Origin: Hyphomicrobium sp.
GTDB lineage: Bacteria > Pseudomonadota > Alphaproteobacteria > Rhizobiales > Hyphomicrobiaceae
Assembly: GCA_030148725.1 (NCBI GenBank)
Contig: JASBSU010000052.1
Location: 1-41,948, forward strand
Direction: 5' to 3'
DNA: 41,948 nucleotides
The notes under the pieces were generated by a model that was not told the DNA's origin, did not search any database, and saw nothing but the letters and a program-made list of their open reading frames with translations. Shown in pieces: positions 25,954 through 33,682 of the stretch (the first letter of the stretch is position 1; each line of letters starts with the position of its first letter). Both the position numbers and the translations under genes were made by a program.

Positions 25954-26340
25954 TCAGCGCGGGGCGGTCGAAGCGGCTGCCTTGACCGTCATACGGAGAA
26001 GATCGGCGGAAACGGGCTTGGAGAGAACGAGTTGCTGCTCGGTGCGGCGCACGAGAACGCGTGGGTAGCCGGTCAACACCACAAACGGGATGTCGCGCGC
26101 TTCAAGGGCGATCTGCAACTCCTGGCTGTTTCTATCAGCCAAGGCGTAATCGAGCAGCGCCACGTCGATGCGCTCACTATTTATGGCCTCCAACGCATCG
26201 GTCGCGCAGGCGTATGGTCCTACAACTCCCGCTCCCGCCTCAATGAGGCGATCGCAGTAGTCGAGCGCCTCTAGCGGCTCATCCTCGACGACGAGTACAT
26301 TGCAGCCCTGCAGATCTGGAAGGCCGTCTACCGGTCTCAT
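25954..26340 (-). CDS. Single-domain response regulator (receiver only)
   Basis: From ATG 26340 the 128-residue product is just a receiver domain: acidic pair in VLVVEDEP, phosphoacceptor Asp64 in ALLDYALAD, Thr in VVLTGYPR and Lys in VLSKPVSAD. GGGAG is 8 bases upstream of this ATG. A longer frame reaching 26541 is rejected because it would include an EcfG-type promoter found at 26373-26397. With no output domain, it probably relays or drains phosphate for a kinase elsewhere. The promoter places it in the general stress regulon. Confidence 0.85.
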   Translation of the reverse strand: MRPVDGLPDLQGCNVLVVEDEPLEALDYCDRLIEAGAGVVGPYACATDALEAINSERIDVALLDYALADRNSQELQIALEARDIPFVVLTGYPRVLVRRTEQQLVLSKPVSADLLRMTVKAAASTAPR

Positions 26341-26372
26341 GATCGCTACTCCCAGCATTTTCGTCATGGGCC

Positions 26373-26397
26373 AACGGCGCGGGCGCTGTATCGTTCC
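26373..26397 (-). promoter_or_regulatory. EcfG-type general stress promoter for the receiver gene
   Basis: Read on the minus strand, GGAAC (26397-26393), 16 bases, then CGTT (26376-26373). This equals the consensus for the alphaproteobacterial general-stress sigma factor EcfG. Transcription would start near 26365, about 25 bases before the receiver ATG, with the Shine-Dalgarno inside that leader. Confidence 0.7.
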
Positions 26398-26555
26398 CAT
26401 TTGAGGGAGTGTGCGACCGCGCTCCCAGGTGTGAAATGGCGGAACCGGAGTTTGCTGTCGGCATTTGAGTTCGGTGGCAATTTGCCTACCTTTCCTCGGT
26501 GCGCAGCCGCACCGGGTGTCTCCACCCACTTTCACAAGCAACGCTAGAGGCCGAC

Positions 26556-28091
26556 GTGGCGAGCAAGGGACGAGCGTTTCTTTATCTGCGCGGTGCCATG
26601 ATCTTCATGGCGCTGCTGCTGCCGATGCTGTCGCTGGTTCCCTTGGGCTGGTTGTGGCTGTGGGAGCGGGGGTGGGCGCTCTACTGGGTGGCCGGTGCGC
26701 TGTCCCTGAGCTTCATTGCCTATGCGATCCAATTCCTCGCTCTGCGTCGGACGCTGCGCGAGACGGCCGAGCCCATCGAGCCTCGTGAAACGGTTGCGGC
26801 GGATCCGTCCTGGACGGCGCGCGAACAGGCAGCCTGGACCGCTGTTGAAGCGATCGCTGCGAACGTGAAGCCTGCAGAACTCACGGATCGGGATCGGGTT
26901 CTCAATCTCGGGATACGAACGATCGAGGCTGTCGCACGGCAGATCCATCCGCAGGATCGCAATCCGCTGTGGCGCTTCACCATCCCCGAGGCACTGGCGC
27001 TCGTCGAGCGTGTAAGCGCGGACCTGAAGCCTTTCGTCATCGAGAACATTCCGCTCGGTGATCAGCTCACGGTCGGGCAGGTGCTGAAGATCTACGGCTG
27101 GCGGTCGGCCATCGGGATGGCGGAGAAAGCCTATGACATCTGGCGGCTCATTCGCCTCATCAATCCTGTGACGGCTGCGGCGCAGGAAGCGCGAGAGCAA
27201 CTCACCAAGCATCTCTATGCGAACGTGCGCGATCAGCTCGCGCGTCAGCTGGCGCGTGCCTACGTGCGAGAAGTCGGGCGTGCCGCGATCGATCTTTATG
27301 GCGGGCGCCTGCGTGTGTCCGAGATCGCCCTTTCAACGCACGTCAGCGCTTCCACGCTGCGTGACAGAGGGGAGGCGACGGGGCGCGCCGAGCCGGTGCG
27401 CATTCTCGTTGCGGGGCAAGCCGGCGCTGGCAAATCGAGCCTCGTCAACGCGCTGTCGAAGGAAGTTCGCGCGGTGGTCGATGCGCCGGGCGGTACGCGC
27501 GACTACCAGGCTTTTGAGGTGGAGCTGCAGGGGCTGTCCGGAGCGATGGTCATCGATAGCCCGCGTGTCGGAGCGGCCGGGAAGGAGCAGCGCAACTTCG
27601 GAGAGCGGGCGAACGACAGCGATCTCATCATCTGGGCGCTGGCCGCCAACCGCGACGACGCGCAGGTCGATCTCACTGCGATCACGGCGATACGCACGCA
27701 CTTCGCCAGCCGTCCGCATCGCCGTCAGCCGCCCATCATCGTGGCGCTCACGCATGTCGACAAGCTGACCAAACGTGGAGCCAACCCCTCCGGCGAAGTC
27801 GATCTCCAAGATCCGGCTGTCATCGAAACGGTGCGTGAGGTGGCAGAGGGTCTTGGTGTGCCGAAGAACGACGTCGTGCCCGTCAGTCTGCTTCCAGGTC
27901 AACCACCATTCAACATCGAGCAACTGTCGATGCGGATCGCAGCGCGCGTTCCTGATGCCCGCCAGGCGCAGCTGCTGCGACTGATGGAGGATGCCGCGCC
28001 TCGGTGGAGCGTGCGGCGTGTACTCGGCCAGGCGGGTAACGCTGCGAAGTCGGCGGCGCGGTCTGTGGTACCATCAGTCTTCAAGGGGTGA
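26556..28091 (+). CDS. Membrane-associated GTPase of unknown role
   Basis: With the GTG start at 26556 (AGAGG 6 bases upstream) the product has 511 residues. Two membrane spans near residues 12-58 precede a helical region of about 220 residues. A G domain follows: P-loop GQAGAGKSS (287-295), G2 Thr in GGTRDYQ, G3 DSPRVG and G4 THVDKL (a variant of NKxD). This resembles Era/TrmE-like or YcjX-neighbour dynamin-like GTPases tethered to the inner membrane. I do not recognise a named gene. It is divergent from the receiver gene and convergent with the AI-2E family gene, with a shared two-way terminator. A weak EcfG-like match (GGAAC-N16-CATT) lies at 26441-26465. Confidence 0.75.
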   Translation: MASKGRAFLYLRGAMIFMALLLPMLSLVPLGWLWLWERGWALYWVAGALSLSFIAYAIQFLALRRTLRETAEPIEPRETVAADPSWTAREQAAWTAVEAIAANVKPAELTDRDRVLNLGIRTIEAVARQIHPQDRNPLWRFTIPEALALVERVSADLKPFVIENIPLGDQLTVGQVLKIYGWRSAIGMAEKAYDIWRLIRLINPVTAAAQEAREQLTKHLYANVRDQLARQLARAYVREVGRAAIDLYGGRLRVSEIALSTHVSASTLRDRGEATGRAEPVRILVAGQAGAGKSSLVNALSKEVRAVVDAPGGTRDYQAFEVELQGLSGAMVIDSPRVGAAGKEQRNFGERANDSDLIIWALAANRDDAQVDLTAITAIRTHFASRPHRRQPPIIVALTHVDKLTKRGANPSGEVDLQDPAVIETVREVAEGLGVPKNDVVPVSLLPGQPPFNIEQLSMRIAARVPDARQAQLLRLMEDAAPRWSVRRVLGQAGNAAKSAARSVVPSVFKG

Positions 28092-28092
28092 G

Positions 28093-28120
28093 ACCATCGC
28101 GGTCAGGAGACCGCGATGGT
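28093..28120. terminator. Perfect two-way terminator between the GTPase and AI-2E family genes
   Basis: ACCATCGCGGT (28093-28103) and ACCGCGATGGT (28110-28120) form a perfect 11-bp stem with a 6-base loop. It begins 2 bases after the GTPase stop and its right arm encodes the last residues and stop of the opposing gene. Both transcripts would end in the same hairpin. Confidence 0.65.
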
Positions 28121-30121
28121 TGCGACCGGCTTTTCTTGGCCAGCAGCTTCCTCGCTTGGGGGCGTGCTGGCCGCTTTCAGCGTGAAAGCCACTGCTTCGC
28201 GGAGCGTGTGGGCGGTCGCATCGACGTCGATGCTATCGAGGATGGTCTTGTCACCCCGCTTGTCGGGATCGAGCTTCCAGAAGCCACCGAGAAGAACCGC
28301 GTCGGGTGCAGATCGCTTCAGTCGACGCACGAGGAACCGTGCGTGTGCGCTACGCTCGCGCACATCGAGAGCCGAAATGCACACAAGCTTGATGTTCATC
28401 GTGTCTTCCTGGGAAAGCGCCCCGTGACGCAACCGCTCCAGATCGAGCATTCTCACGCCGAGGCCGCATTTTCCGACGAGCTGCGCGAAGGCGAGGCCCG
28501 CGGTTTCGTCGAGCGGTGTGCGGCTCGCCACGCACAGGATCGCGCCTTCTTTGCGCCAGGCCGGATCGACAGGGCCGCCTGCCGCGCAAAGGTCAGCGAG
28601 TTCGTCCTCTTCGACCTCGTCACCTTCTTCCACGTCGTCCTCGTCGCTCGGCTTGTCGGCCGAGTCCTTCTCGGCGACCTTCTTCGGGGCGACTTCCCAA
28701 TCCTCAAGCGTGTCGATCACAACTTCGGCGGTTTCGCGAATATCGGCGAGGCGCTCAGGTTCGAGCGTAGCGCGATCGGCATCGCCTTGCGCCAGTCGCA
28801 GCCCTTCGATCAGCACTTCGTCGTAATAGTCGACGAGTGCGTGATCCTTGATGTAACGCTCGGCTTGCTCGACGGCCTCTGCAGGGTCGCCGGCAAGCAT
28901 GCGCTGGTAGAACCTCTGGGCAGGTGATAACGGTGGAGTGTCGCCCAGCAGAACGTTGAGAAATTCCAGACGTTCGACATGGCGCCCGAGAACCACCAGC
29001 ACGACCGTCAGCGGGATGGCCAGTAGCAGGCCGATCGGCCCCCACAGCAGCGTCCAGAAAGCCGCCGACAGCACGATCGCGAGCGGCGACAGGCCGGTTC
29101 GCTGTCCTTGAACGACTGGTTCGACCACGTTGCCCATGATCGGCTCGCTGATGGCGTACAGCGCCAACGTGGCGAGGAACATCGTCCAGCCGGGATCGAC
29201 GGCCGCGGCCAGAATGAGGGGGAACGGCGCGGCGATGAATGTGCCGATGAAGGGCACAAAACGCATGAGCGTCGCCAGGACGCCCCACAGCACAGGACTT
29301 GGTACGCCGATCATCCATAGGGCGGACGCGATAAAGACGCCGTAGGCTGTGTTGATGGCGGTAAATGTGAGGAAGTAGCTTCCGAGACGCTCGCCGGCAT
29401 CGTCCATGGCGGTCGTCGATTTTTCGAGGTCGTGTGACCCAAGGAGGCGTATCGCCCTGTCGCGCACATCCTCGCGCTGTAGAAGCAGAAACAGCACAAA
29501 TAGAACGACGAGTGCGGCAGTCGCCAGCGGATGCAGCACGACGCCGATGATCGTTTGGAGCTGGTCGAGGGGCGTCGGAGACGGGTTGCGCACGACGACC
29601 GGTATCGGGCCGCGCTCATTTCGCAGCTCGCCCTGCATCGGGGAGATCGTCACATTCGGTGCCGGGGGACCTGCAGCTTGGGGCTTGTCGAGTTCGGCCT
29701 GCAGGTCTTTCAATGCGTCGCTGGCCTGTTTGAACGCGCCGCTGCCGCCCTCTGCGACCTCTCTCAATGACTTGATCTTTTCGCGGAACGTCGACTGATA
29801 AGTCGGAAGTTCCTGAACGAGCGTTCCCACCTGCTGCGTGATGAGCGCGCCGACGCCGAAGATAATCGCGAACGCAACCGCGACGACAACCACGACCGAA
29901 GGTGAGTTTCCAAGTCCGACGCGCCGCAAAAGGCGCACGGGCCGGGCCAGAACGAAAGAGAGAACCACCGCCAGAGCGAGTGGAACCAGAACAGCCTGCG
30001 CCAGATATAGAGCCAGGACAATGAGAAAGCCGATCACGGTCATCTCGAACGGTGACGCGGGCATCTGGGCGCCCGGAACGCCTACAACCGGCGTTCTGGG
30101 CGTGATGGATTGACCAGGCAT
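28103..30121 (-). CDS. AI-2E family (PerM/TqsA-like) exporter with extra C-terminal domain
   Basis: The 672-residue protein begins with GGAGAGAG before its ATG. Residues about 25-400 carry the eight hydrophobic segments of the AI-2E/PerM family, including the PFIGTFIAAPFPLILAAAV and GPIGLLLAIPLTVVLVVLG regions. After about 400 a cytoplasmic extension begins: a helical region (FYQRMLAGDPAEAVEQAERY), an acidic linker rich in Asp/Glu, and a C-terminal alpha/beta domain (about 515-650) with ILCVASRTPLDETAGLAFAQ and IKLVCISALDVRERS. The last domain resembles a B12-binding-type Rossmann fold, without the DxHxxG cobalamin signature. The transported substrate is unknown. It is last in a minus-strand series starting at 31141. 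Confidence 0.82.
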   Translation of the reverse strand: MPGQSITPRTPVVGVPGAQMPASPFEMTVIGFLIVLALYLAQAVLVPLALAVVLSFVLARPVRLLRRVGLGNSPSVVVVVAVAFAIIFGVGALITQQVGTLVQELPTYQSTFREKIKSLREVAEGGSGAFKQASDALKDLQAELDKPQAAGPPAPNVTISPMQGELRNERGPIPVVVRNPSPTPLDQLQTIIGVVLHPLATAALVVLFVLFLLLQREDVRDRAIRLLGSHDLEKSTTAMDDAGERLGSYFLTFTAINTAYGVFIASALWMIGVPSPVLWGVLATLMRFVPFIGTFIAAPFPLILAAAVDPGWTMFLATLALYAISEPIMGNVVEPVVQGQRTGLSPLAIVLSAAFWTLLWGPIGLLLAIPLTVVLVVLGRHVERLEFLNVLLGDTPPLSPAQRFYQRMLAGDPAEAVEQAERYIKDHALVDYYDEVLIEGLRLAQGDADRATLEPERLADIRETAEVVIDTLEDWEVAPKKVAEKDSADKPSDEDDVEEGDEVEEDELADLCAAGGPVDPAWRKEGAILCVASRTPLDETAGLAFAQLVGKCGLGVRMLDLERLRHGALSQEDTMNIKLVCISALDVRERSAHARFLVRRLKRSAPDAVLLGGFWKLDPDKRGDKTILDSIDVDATAHTLREAVAFTLKAASTPPSEEAAGQEKPVATIAVS

Positions 30122-30188
30122 ACGCTCTCTCCTCCGGTCGCTGCTGGCGGCCGGCTGTCAGTAATGGTCAGCTTTTGACGTGTGTAGG

Positions 30189-30596
30189 CTAGCGCCGCAG
30201 GCGTCTTGCGGCGCCAAGTCCGAACAAGAAGGCAGTTCCGACGACCTGCATTGCGCCGAAGTAGTCGACCGCGTCTTTTGCTTCTTGATCAACCGCCGCA
30301 ACAGCGTTCGCGACGGGTGATCCTTGGTCCTTGCGTCGAGCCTCGGCACGATCGAGCATCCAGGGCATGGACAGCGCAATCAAACCGACGAGCGCACACG
30401 CGCCGGCAATCATGCCGATGGATTGAAGGGCGCCGAACTCGGGCTGCAAAACGAGATAGACGGCCAGGATGCCGAGCACAAAAGCTGCGAGAAAAAATGC
30501 TGCGGCTATAGCCGTCCACGTCAGCCGCCGAGAGACGTTCTCGATGGCTGAGTGGGTCGCACGGCTGGCAGCATAGAGTACGGCATCCCCAATCAT
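30189..30596 (-). CDS. Holin-like (DUF1469-type) small membrane protein
   Basis: From ATG 30596 (AGGAGG just upstream) the product has 135 residues, with two membrane spans (about 29-50 and 59-79) and a third weak hydrophobic stretch near the C-terminus. Size and layout resemble Phage_holin_3_6 (DUF1469) proteins, which in proteobacteria are host envelope proteins found beside DUF883 genes. It lies 15 bases after a DUF883-type gene on the same strand. Real holin activity is not implied. Confidence 0.7.
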   Translation of the reverse strand: MIGDAVLYAASRATHSAIENVSRRLTWTAIAAAFFLAAFVLGILAVYLVLQPEFGALQSIGMIAGACALVGLIALSMPWMLDRAEARRKDQGSPVANAVAAVDQEAKDAVDYFGAMQVVGTAFLFGLGAARRLRR

Positions 30597-30611
30597 AGCC
30601 CCTCCTGCCAA

Positions 30612-30842
30612 TTAGCGTCTGGCGAGAAGGGCAAGAACGAAGCCGACGCCAGCAGCGATGCCTGCCGCCTGGAGCGGGTTGCGGCGGATGCTGGCAGCAA
30701 GCTTGTCATATTGCTCCTGGGCAAGAGCCTGTGCCTGTTCAACCGTGTCGCTGATGCGGTCCTGGGCATTGCTCGCCAAGTCGCGAGCGTCGCGCTCGAG
30801 CTGGGCGGCGGTTGTGCGTCCCGAGGTGTAGTTGGAGCTCAT
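30612..30842 (-). CDS. DUF883 (ElaB/YqjD) family membrane-anchored protein
   Basis: A 76-residue protein with an amphipathic, coiled-coil-prone N-terminal part and the family ending RRNPLQAAGIAAGVGFVLAL, a short membrane anchor with the conserved RxNP before it. ElaB/YqjD proteins of E. coli are stationary-phase proteins that tether ribosomes to the inner membrane. It lies in a minus-strand series between a second DUF883 protein and the holin-like gene, under the predicted EcfG promoter at 31208-31233. Confidence 0.82.
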   Translation of the reverse strand: MSSNYTSGRTTAAQLERDARDLASNAQDRISDTVEQAQALAQEQYDKLAASIRRNPLQAAGIAAGVGFVLALLARR

Positions 30843-30856
30843 GGGTTTGATCCTTA

Positions 30857-31141
30857 TCAGCGGGAAAGAATGAGGCCGAAGACGAAGCCGATGCCCGCCG
30901 CGATCAGTGCAGCTTGGCTGGGGTTGCGGCGGATGGCGGACTCAACGTCGCCAACCTTTTCCTTGGCTTTGCCCTGCAGATCCTCGACGCTGGATCCAAG
31001 CTGTTCAGCGGCCAAGCGTTTCACGGAGTCGGCGAGGCTCGCGATGTCGTCGCGCAATGCCTGAACGTTGTCACCGACATCAGACGCGGCGGAGCGGCCG
31101 CCGACAGTGTCAGACGCGCGGTTTGTGGAAGAGAACTGCAT
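30857..31141 (-). CDS. Second DUF883-type membrane-anchored protein
   Basis: From ATG 31141 (AAGGAGG upstream) the protein has 94 residues: a heptad-like region (DNVQALRDDIASLADSVKRL), KAKEKVGDVESAI and the DUF883 ending RRNPSQAALIAAGIGFVFGL. It is a paralogue of the next gene in the series. A longer frame to 31237 is rejected because it would include the -10 element of the EcfG-type promoter. Confidence 0.82.
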   Translation of the reverse strand: MQFSSTNRASDTVGGRSAASDVGDNVQALRDDIASLADSVKRLAAEQLGSSVEDLQGKAKEKVGDVESAIRRNPSQAALIAAGIGFVFGLILSR

Positions 31142-31207
31142 CGGTAGATCCTCCTTGATCCGGACGTTGCCGGGAGAGCAGAAACCGGAAATCAATGACA
31201 TGCGCAA

Positions 31208-31233
31208 AACGTTGTCGAACCGCTGCCGGTTCC
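31208..31233 (-). promoter_or_regulatory. EcfG-type promoter for the minus-strand DUF883 series
   Basis: On the minus strand GGAAC (31233-31229), 17 bases, then CGTT (31211-31208). Transcription would start near 31201, about 60 bases before the ATG at 31141. Confidence 0.7.
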
Positions 31234-31268
31234 GCACATTTTGCGTCGACAGTATACTATTTGGATGA

Positions 31269-31294
31269 GGAACCGATCATTCAATCAAAACGTT
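31269..31294 (+). promoter_or_regulatory. EcfG-type promoter for the plus-strand DUF883-like gene
   Basis: GGAAC (31269-31273), 17 bases, then CGTT (31291-31294). The predicted start near 31302 is about 80 bases before the ATG at 31381. Together with the opposite site it forms a divergent pair 36 bases apart. Confidence 0.7.
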
Positions 31295-31380
31295 CAAATG
31301 CTCACAGTTCGAAGCGTTAGACTGCTCGATATCAGAGTCCGCGCGCAGCGCTCATCACAGCCGTAGAGGAGAAGTGGGAT

Positions 31381-31920
31381 ATGGCGAGCCCGATGAAGGA
31401 AGTCAGCACATCCCAGCCGTCGCAGGATGCCAGTTCGGCCAACCTCGCCGAGCTGAGGGAAACGGTAGCCAACCTAGCGAAAGACATTGCCTCGATAGCC
31501 GAGCGACGCGCCAAGGCTGCCGGCGAAACGGTAGCAAACGCGGCGGAGACAGGCGCGTCCGAGTTGCGCCAGGGTATTCGGCGCCAGCCGGTGCTGGCGA
31601 TGGGTGTCGCGGTGGCGGCCGGCGCCCTCCTGGCGCTCGTTGTGGTGCCGCGCTCTCGTCCACGCGCCTCGCGCTGGGATGCATGGACACCCAACTGGAC
31701 CCCTAACGTGTCGCGCTCCGACCTTTATGATTTTGCCGACAACATTCAGCGGTCCGTCGCGCGAGCGGCAAGCGCAGCCGCTGCGCCTGTAACCCCTACT
31801 TTCGAGCGCATGGTTGATGCTCTGTCCCGCGCTGACACGTCTTCCATGAATACAATTATCGAGAAGATGGGTGGGTGGTTCCAGAAGGCGCAGGACAAGG
31901 CCAAGGAGAAGATGCGCTAA
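31381..31920 (+). CDS. DUF883-like stress-associated membrane protein
   Basis: The 179-residue protein has an N-terminal coiled-coil-prone region (AELRETVANLAKDIASIAER), a basic RRQP turn and one membrane span (about 71-90, VLAMGVAVAAGALLALVVVP). A longer C-terminal part follows with an aromatic patch (WDAWTPNWTPN) and amphipathic helices. The first half is like the DUF883 proteins across the divergent promoter region; the second half is extra. GAGGAG lies about 10 bases before the ATG. The function is unknown, probably envelope-linked. Confidence 0.72.
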   Translation: MASPMKEVSTSQPSQDASSANLAELRETVANLAKDIASIAERRAKAAGETVANAAETGASELRQGIRRQPVLAMGVAVAAGALLALVVVPRSRPRASRWDAWTPNWTPNVSRSDLYDFADNIQRSVARAASAAAAPVTPTFERMVDALSRADTSSMNTIIEKMGGWFQKAQDKAKEKMR

Positions 31921-31968
31921 GGCGGCTCGCCATCTCCATCTGGCGCGGTGCGCACGACGCGGCGGTTC

Positions 31969-32892
31969 TTATCGGCCCTCGGGGAGCGGAATGAATTCTT
32001 CCGCGTCCCCAGGGACGAACGGAAAGCGCTTCGCTTTCCAGTCAGCCTTCGCGGCGTCGATGCGGTCCTTCGATGAAGATACGAAGTTCCACCAGATGTG
32101 GCGCGGGCCATCCATTGGTTCGCCGCCCAGCAGAATCAGCCGTGACTGTGAAATAGCCAGTATCGAAATCCGGTCGCCGGGGCGGAAAACGAGCAGCCGG
32201 CCGGCACCGAACGTATCACCGGCAATGTCGATCTCACCTGACGCTATGTATACAGCGCGTTCGTCATGGTCCGCATCGAGTGGCAGGATGGCGCCGGGCG
32301 CGAGTACCGCTTCGGCGTAGAAACTCGGATGTGGAAATTCGGCGGGTGATGTCTGGCCGAACATTTGCCCCATGATCAGCCGTACGGTCTTGCCCTCGCC
32401 GGTGATGCGCGGCAATTGCGTAGCGTCGTAATGGGCGAAAGTGGGCGATGATTCCTCGTGCGACTTCGGCAGGGCTGCCCATGCCTGAATGCCAAATAAC
32501 CTCGGGCCAAGGGCCTTCTGCTCTGCTGAGGTTCGCTCGGAATGCACGATGCCGGAGCCGGCTGCCATAAGATTCAGCTCGCCCGGCTTGATGGCGACGG
32601 CGCTGCCGAGGCTGTCACGATGCATGATCTCGCCGTCGAACAGGTATGTCACCGTCGCGAGGCCGATGTGAGGATGCGGGCGAACGTCAATGCCCGTTCC
32701 GATGAGGAACTCGGCTGGCCCCATCTGATCGAAAAAGATGAAAGGGCCGACCATCTGCCGGCCGGCCGCGGGTAGGGCGCGGCGCACCGAGAAACCGCCC
32801 AGATCGCGTGCGCGGGGCACGATGACCTGCTGCAGGGCTTCGCAGGCATGGACATCACCCGGCAACGGGTCTTCGGTCGGCGTCCAGCTCAT
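31969..32892 (-). CDS. Pirin family protein
   Basis: A 307-residue bicupin. The N-terminal cupin carries the metal-binding pattern RPHPHIGLATVTYLFDGEI with two His of the HPH motif, then MHRDSLG, and later SGIVHSERT with a further His. The C-terminal pirin_C domain starts around residue 180 (SPAEFPHPSFYAEAVL). Bacterial pirins such as YhhW have quercetinase-like activity; the physiological role here is unknown. GGAAGGA precedes the ATG. It is divergent from the SDR gene and convergent with the DUF883-like gene. Confidence 0.92.
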   Translation of the reverse strand: MSWTPTEDPLPGDVHACEALQQVIVPRARDLGGFSVRRALPAAGRQMVGPFIFFDQMGPAEFLIGTGIDVRPHPHIGLATVTYLFDGEIMHRDSLGSAVAIKPGELNLMAAGSGIVHSERTSAEQKALGPRLFGIQAWAALPKSHEESSPTFAHYDATQLPRITGEGKTVRLIMGQMFGQTSPAEFPHPSFYAEAVLAPGAILPLDADHDERAVYIASGEIDIAGDTFGAGRLLVFRPGDRISILAISQSRLILLGGEPMDGPRHIWWNFVSSSKDRIDAAKADWKAKRFPFVPGDAEEFIPLPEGR

Positions 32893-32955
32893 GTTTTGCG
32901 ATCCTTCCCATTGCTATATACGTCGTGCGGCCACGCGGGCGATAGGGAGAGCGAT

Positions 32956-33681
32956 ATGACGGCTAGTCTCCACGGCAAGGTTGCCATTGTCACCGGAGTA
33001 AGTCACGACGGGCAGGTCGGGCAGGCCGTTGCCAAGGCGCTGGCTGAGCAGGGAGCCTCGCTTTCGGTCGTCGCGCGAACCAAAGACAATGTGGTTGCGC
33101 GCGCCGCGGAGCTTAAGGCGTCCACTGCAAACGTCATCCCCATTGCTGCGTCCTTGACGGACGAGGCGGACGTGAGACGGGTGGTTGCCGAGACCGTTTC
33201 GGCGTTCGGGCGTATCGACATTGTCGTCAATCTCGCAGGAGGGCTGACCGTCTACAAGCCGTCCGCGGAGGTCAGCGTCGAGGAGTGGACGCGCGAGGTG
33301 AACAACAACGTGCTCAGCGCATTCCTGATGACGCGTGAGGCGTTCCCTCATCTTGCAACGGCGGGCGGCGGCTCGGTCGTCAATTTCGCGCGGGCGGGGA
33401 ACGCCCAGGCCAACATGCTTCCCTACAACGTCGCGAAGGCTGGGGTCGTGGCCTTGACGCGCACGTTTGCGCTGGAGGGCAAGGACGCGAAAATTCGCGT
33501 CAATGCTGTTGGACCGGGGCTGGTGGATACCGCATCCAACGTCGGCATGATGAAGCCCAAGGACACGAGCAACTGGGCGAAGCGTGACGAGATTTCCGAC
33601 GTGGTGGTTTTTCTGGCTTCACCGGCTTCGATCGGTGTGACCGGACAGGTGATCGACGTCACTGGCTGGGGATTGGCTTAG
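32956..33681 (+). CDS. Short-chain dehydrogenase/reductase with an altered catalytic site
   Basis: From ATG 32956 (AGGGAGA upstream) the product has 241 residues. The Rossmann motif is variant (TGVSHDGQVGQ, near TGxxxGxG), followed by NLAGG, the NNNVLSAF helix Asn and the active Tyr157/Lys161 in PYNVAKAG. The position 13 residues before Tyr, normally the catalytic Ser, falls in NFARAG and holds Phe/Ala. C-terminal GVTGQVIDVTGW is typical. It could be a reductase with another polar residue standing in, or a binding protein. Its stop lies 1 base from that of the opposing AhpD-like gene. Confidence 0.85.
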   Translation: MTASLHGKVAIVTGVSHDGQVGQAVAKALAEQGASLSVVARTKDNVVARAAELKASTANVIPIAASLTDEADVRRVVAETVSAFGRIDIVVNLAGGLTVYKPSAEVSVEEWTREVNNNVLSAFLMTREAFPHLATAGGGSVVNFARAGNAQANMLPYNVAKAGVVALTRTFALEGKDAKIRVNAVGPGLVDTASNVGMMKPKDTSNWAKRDEISDVVVFLASPASIGVTGQVIDVTGWGLA

Positions 33682-33682
33682 C

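Noticed and set aside
26341-26541. N-terminal extension of the receiver protein
   Set aside because: It would place the EcfG promoter and a good Shine-Dalgarno inside the coding region; the receiver fold starts after ATG 26340.
31921-31968. CGCC/GGCG repeat between the DUF883-like gene and pirin as a terminator
   Set aside because: Only 4 bp of stem with a 10-base loop; too weak to list.
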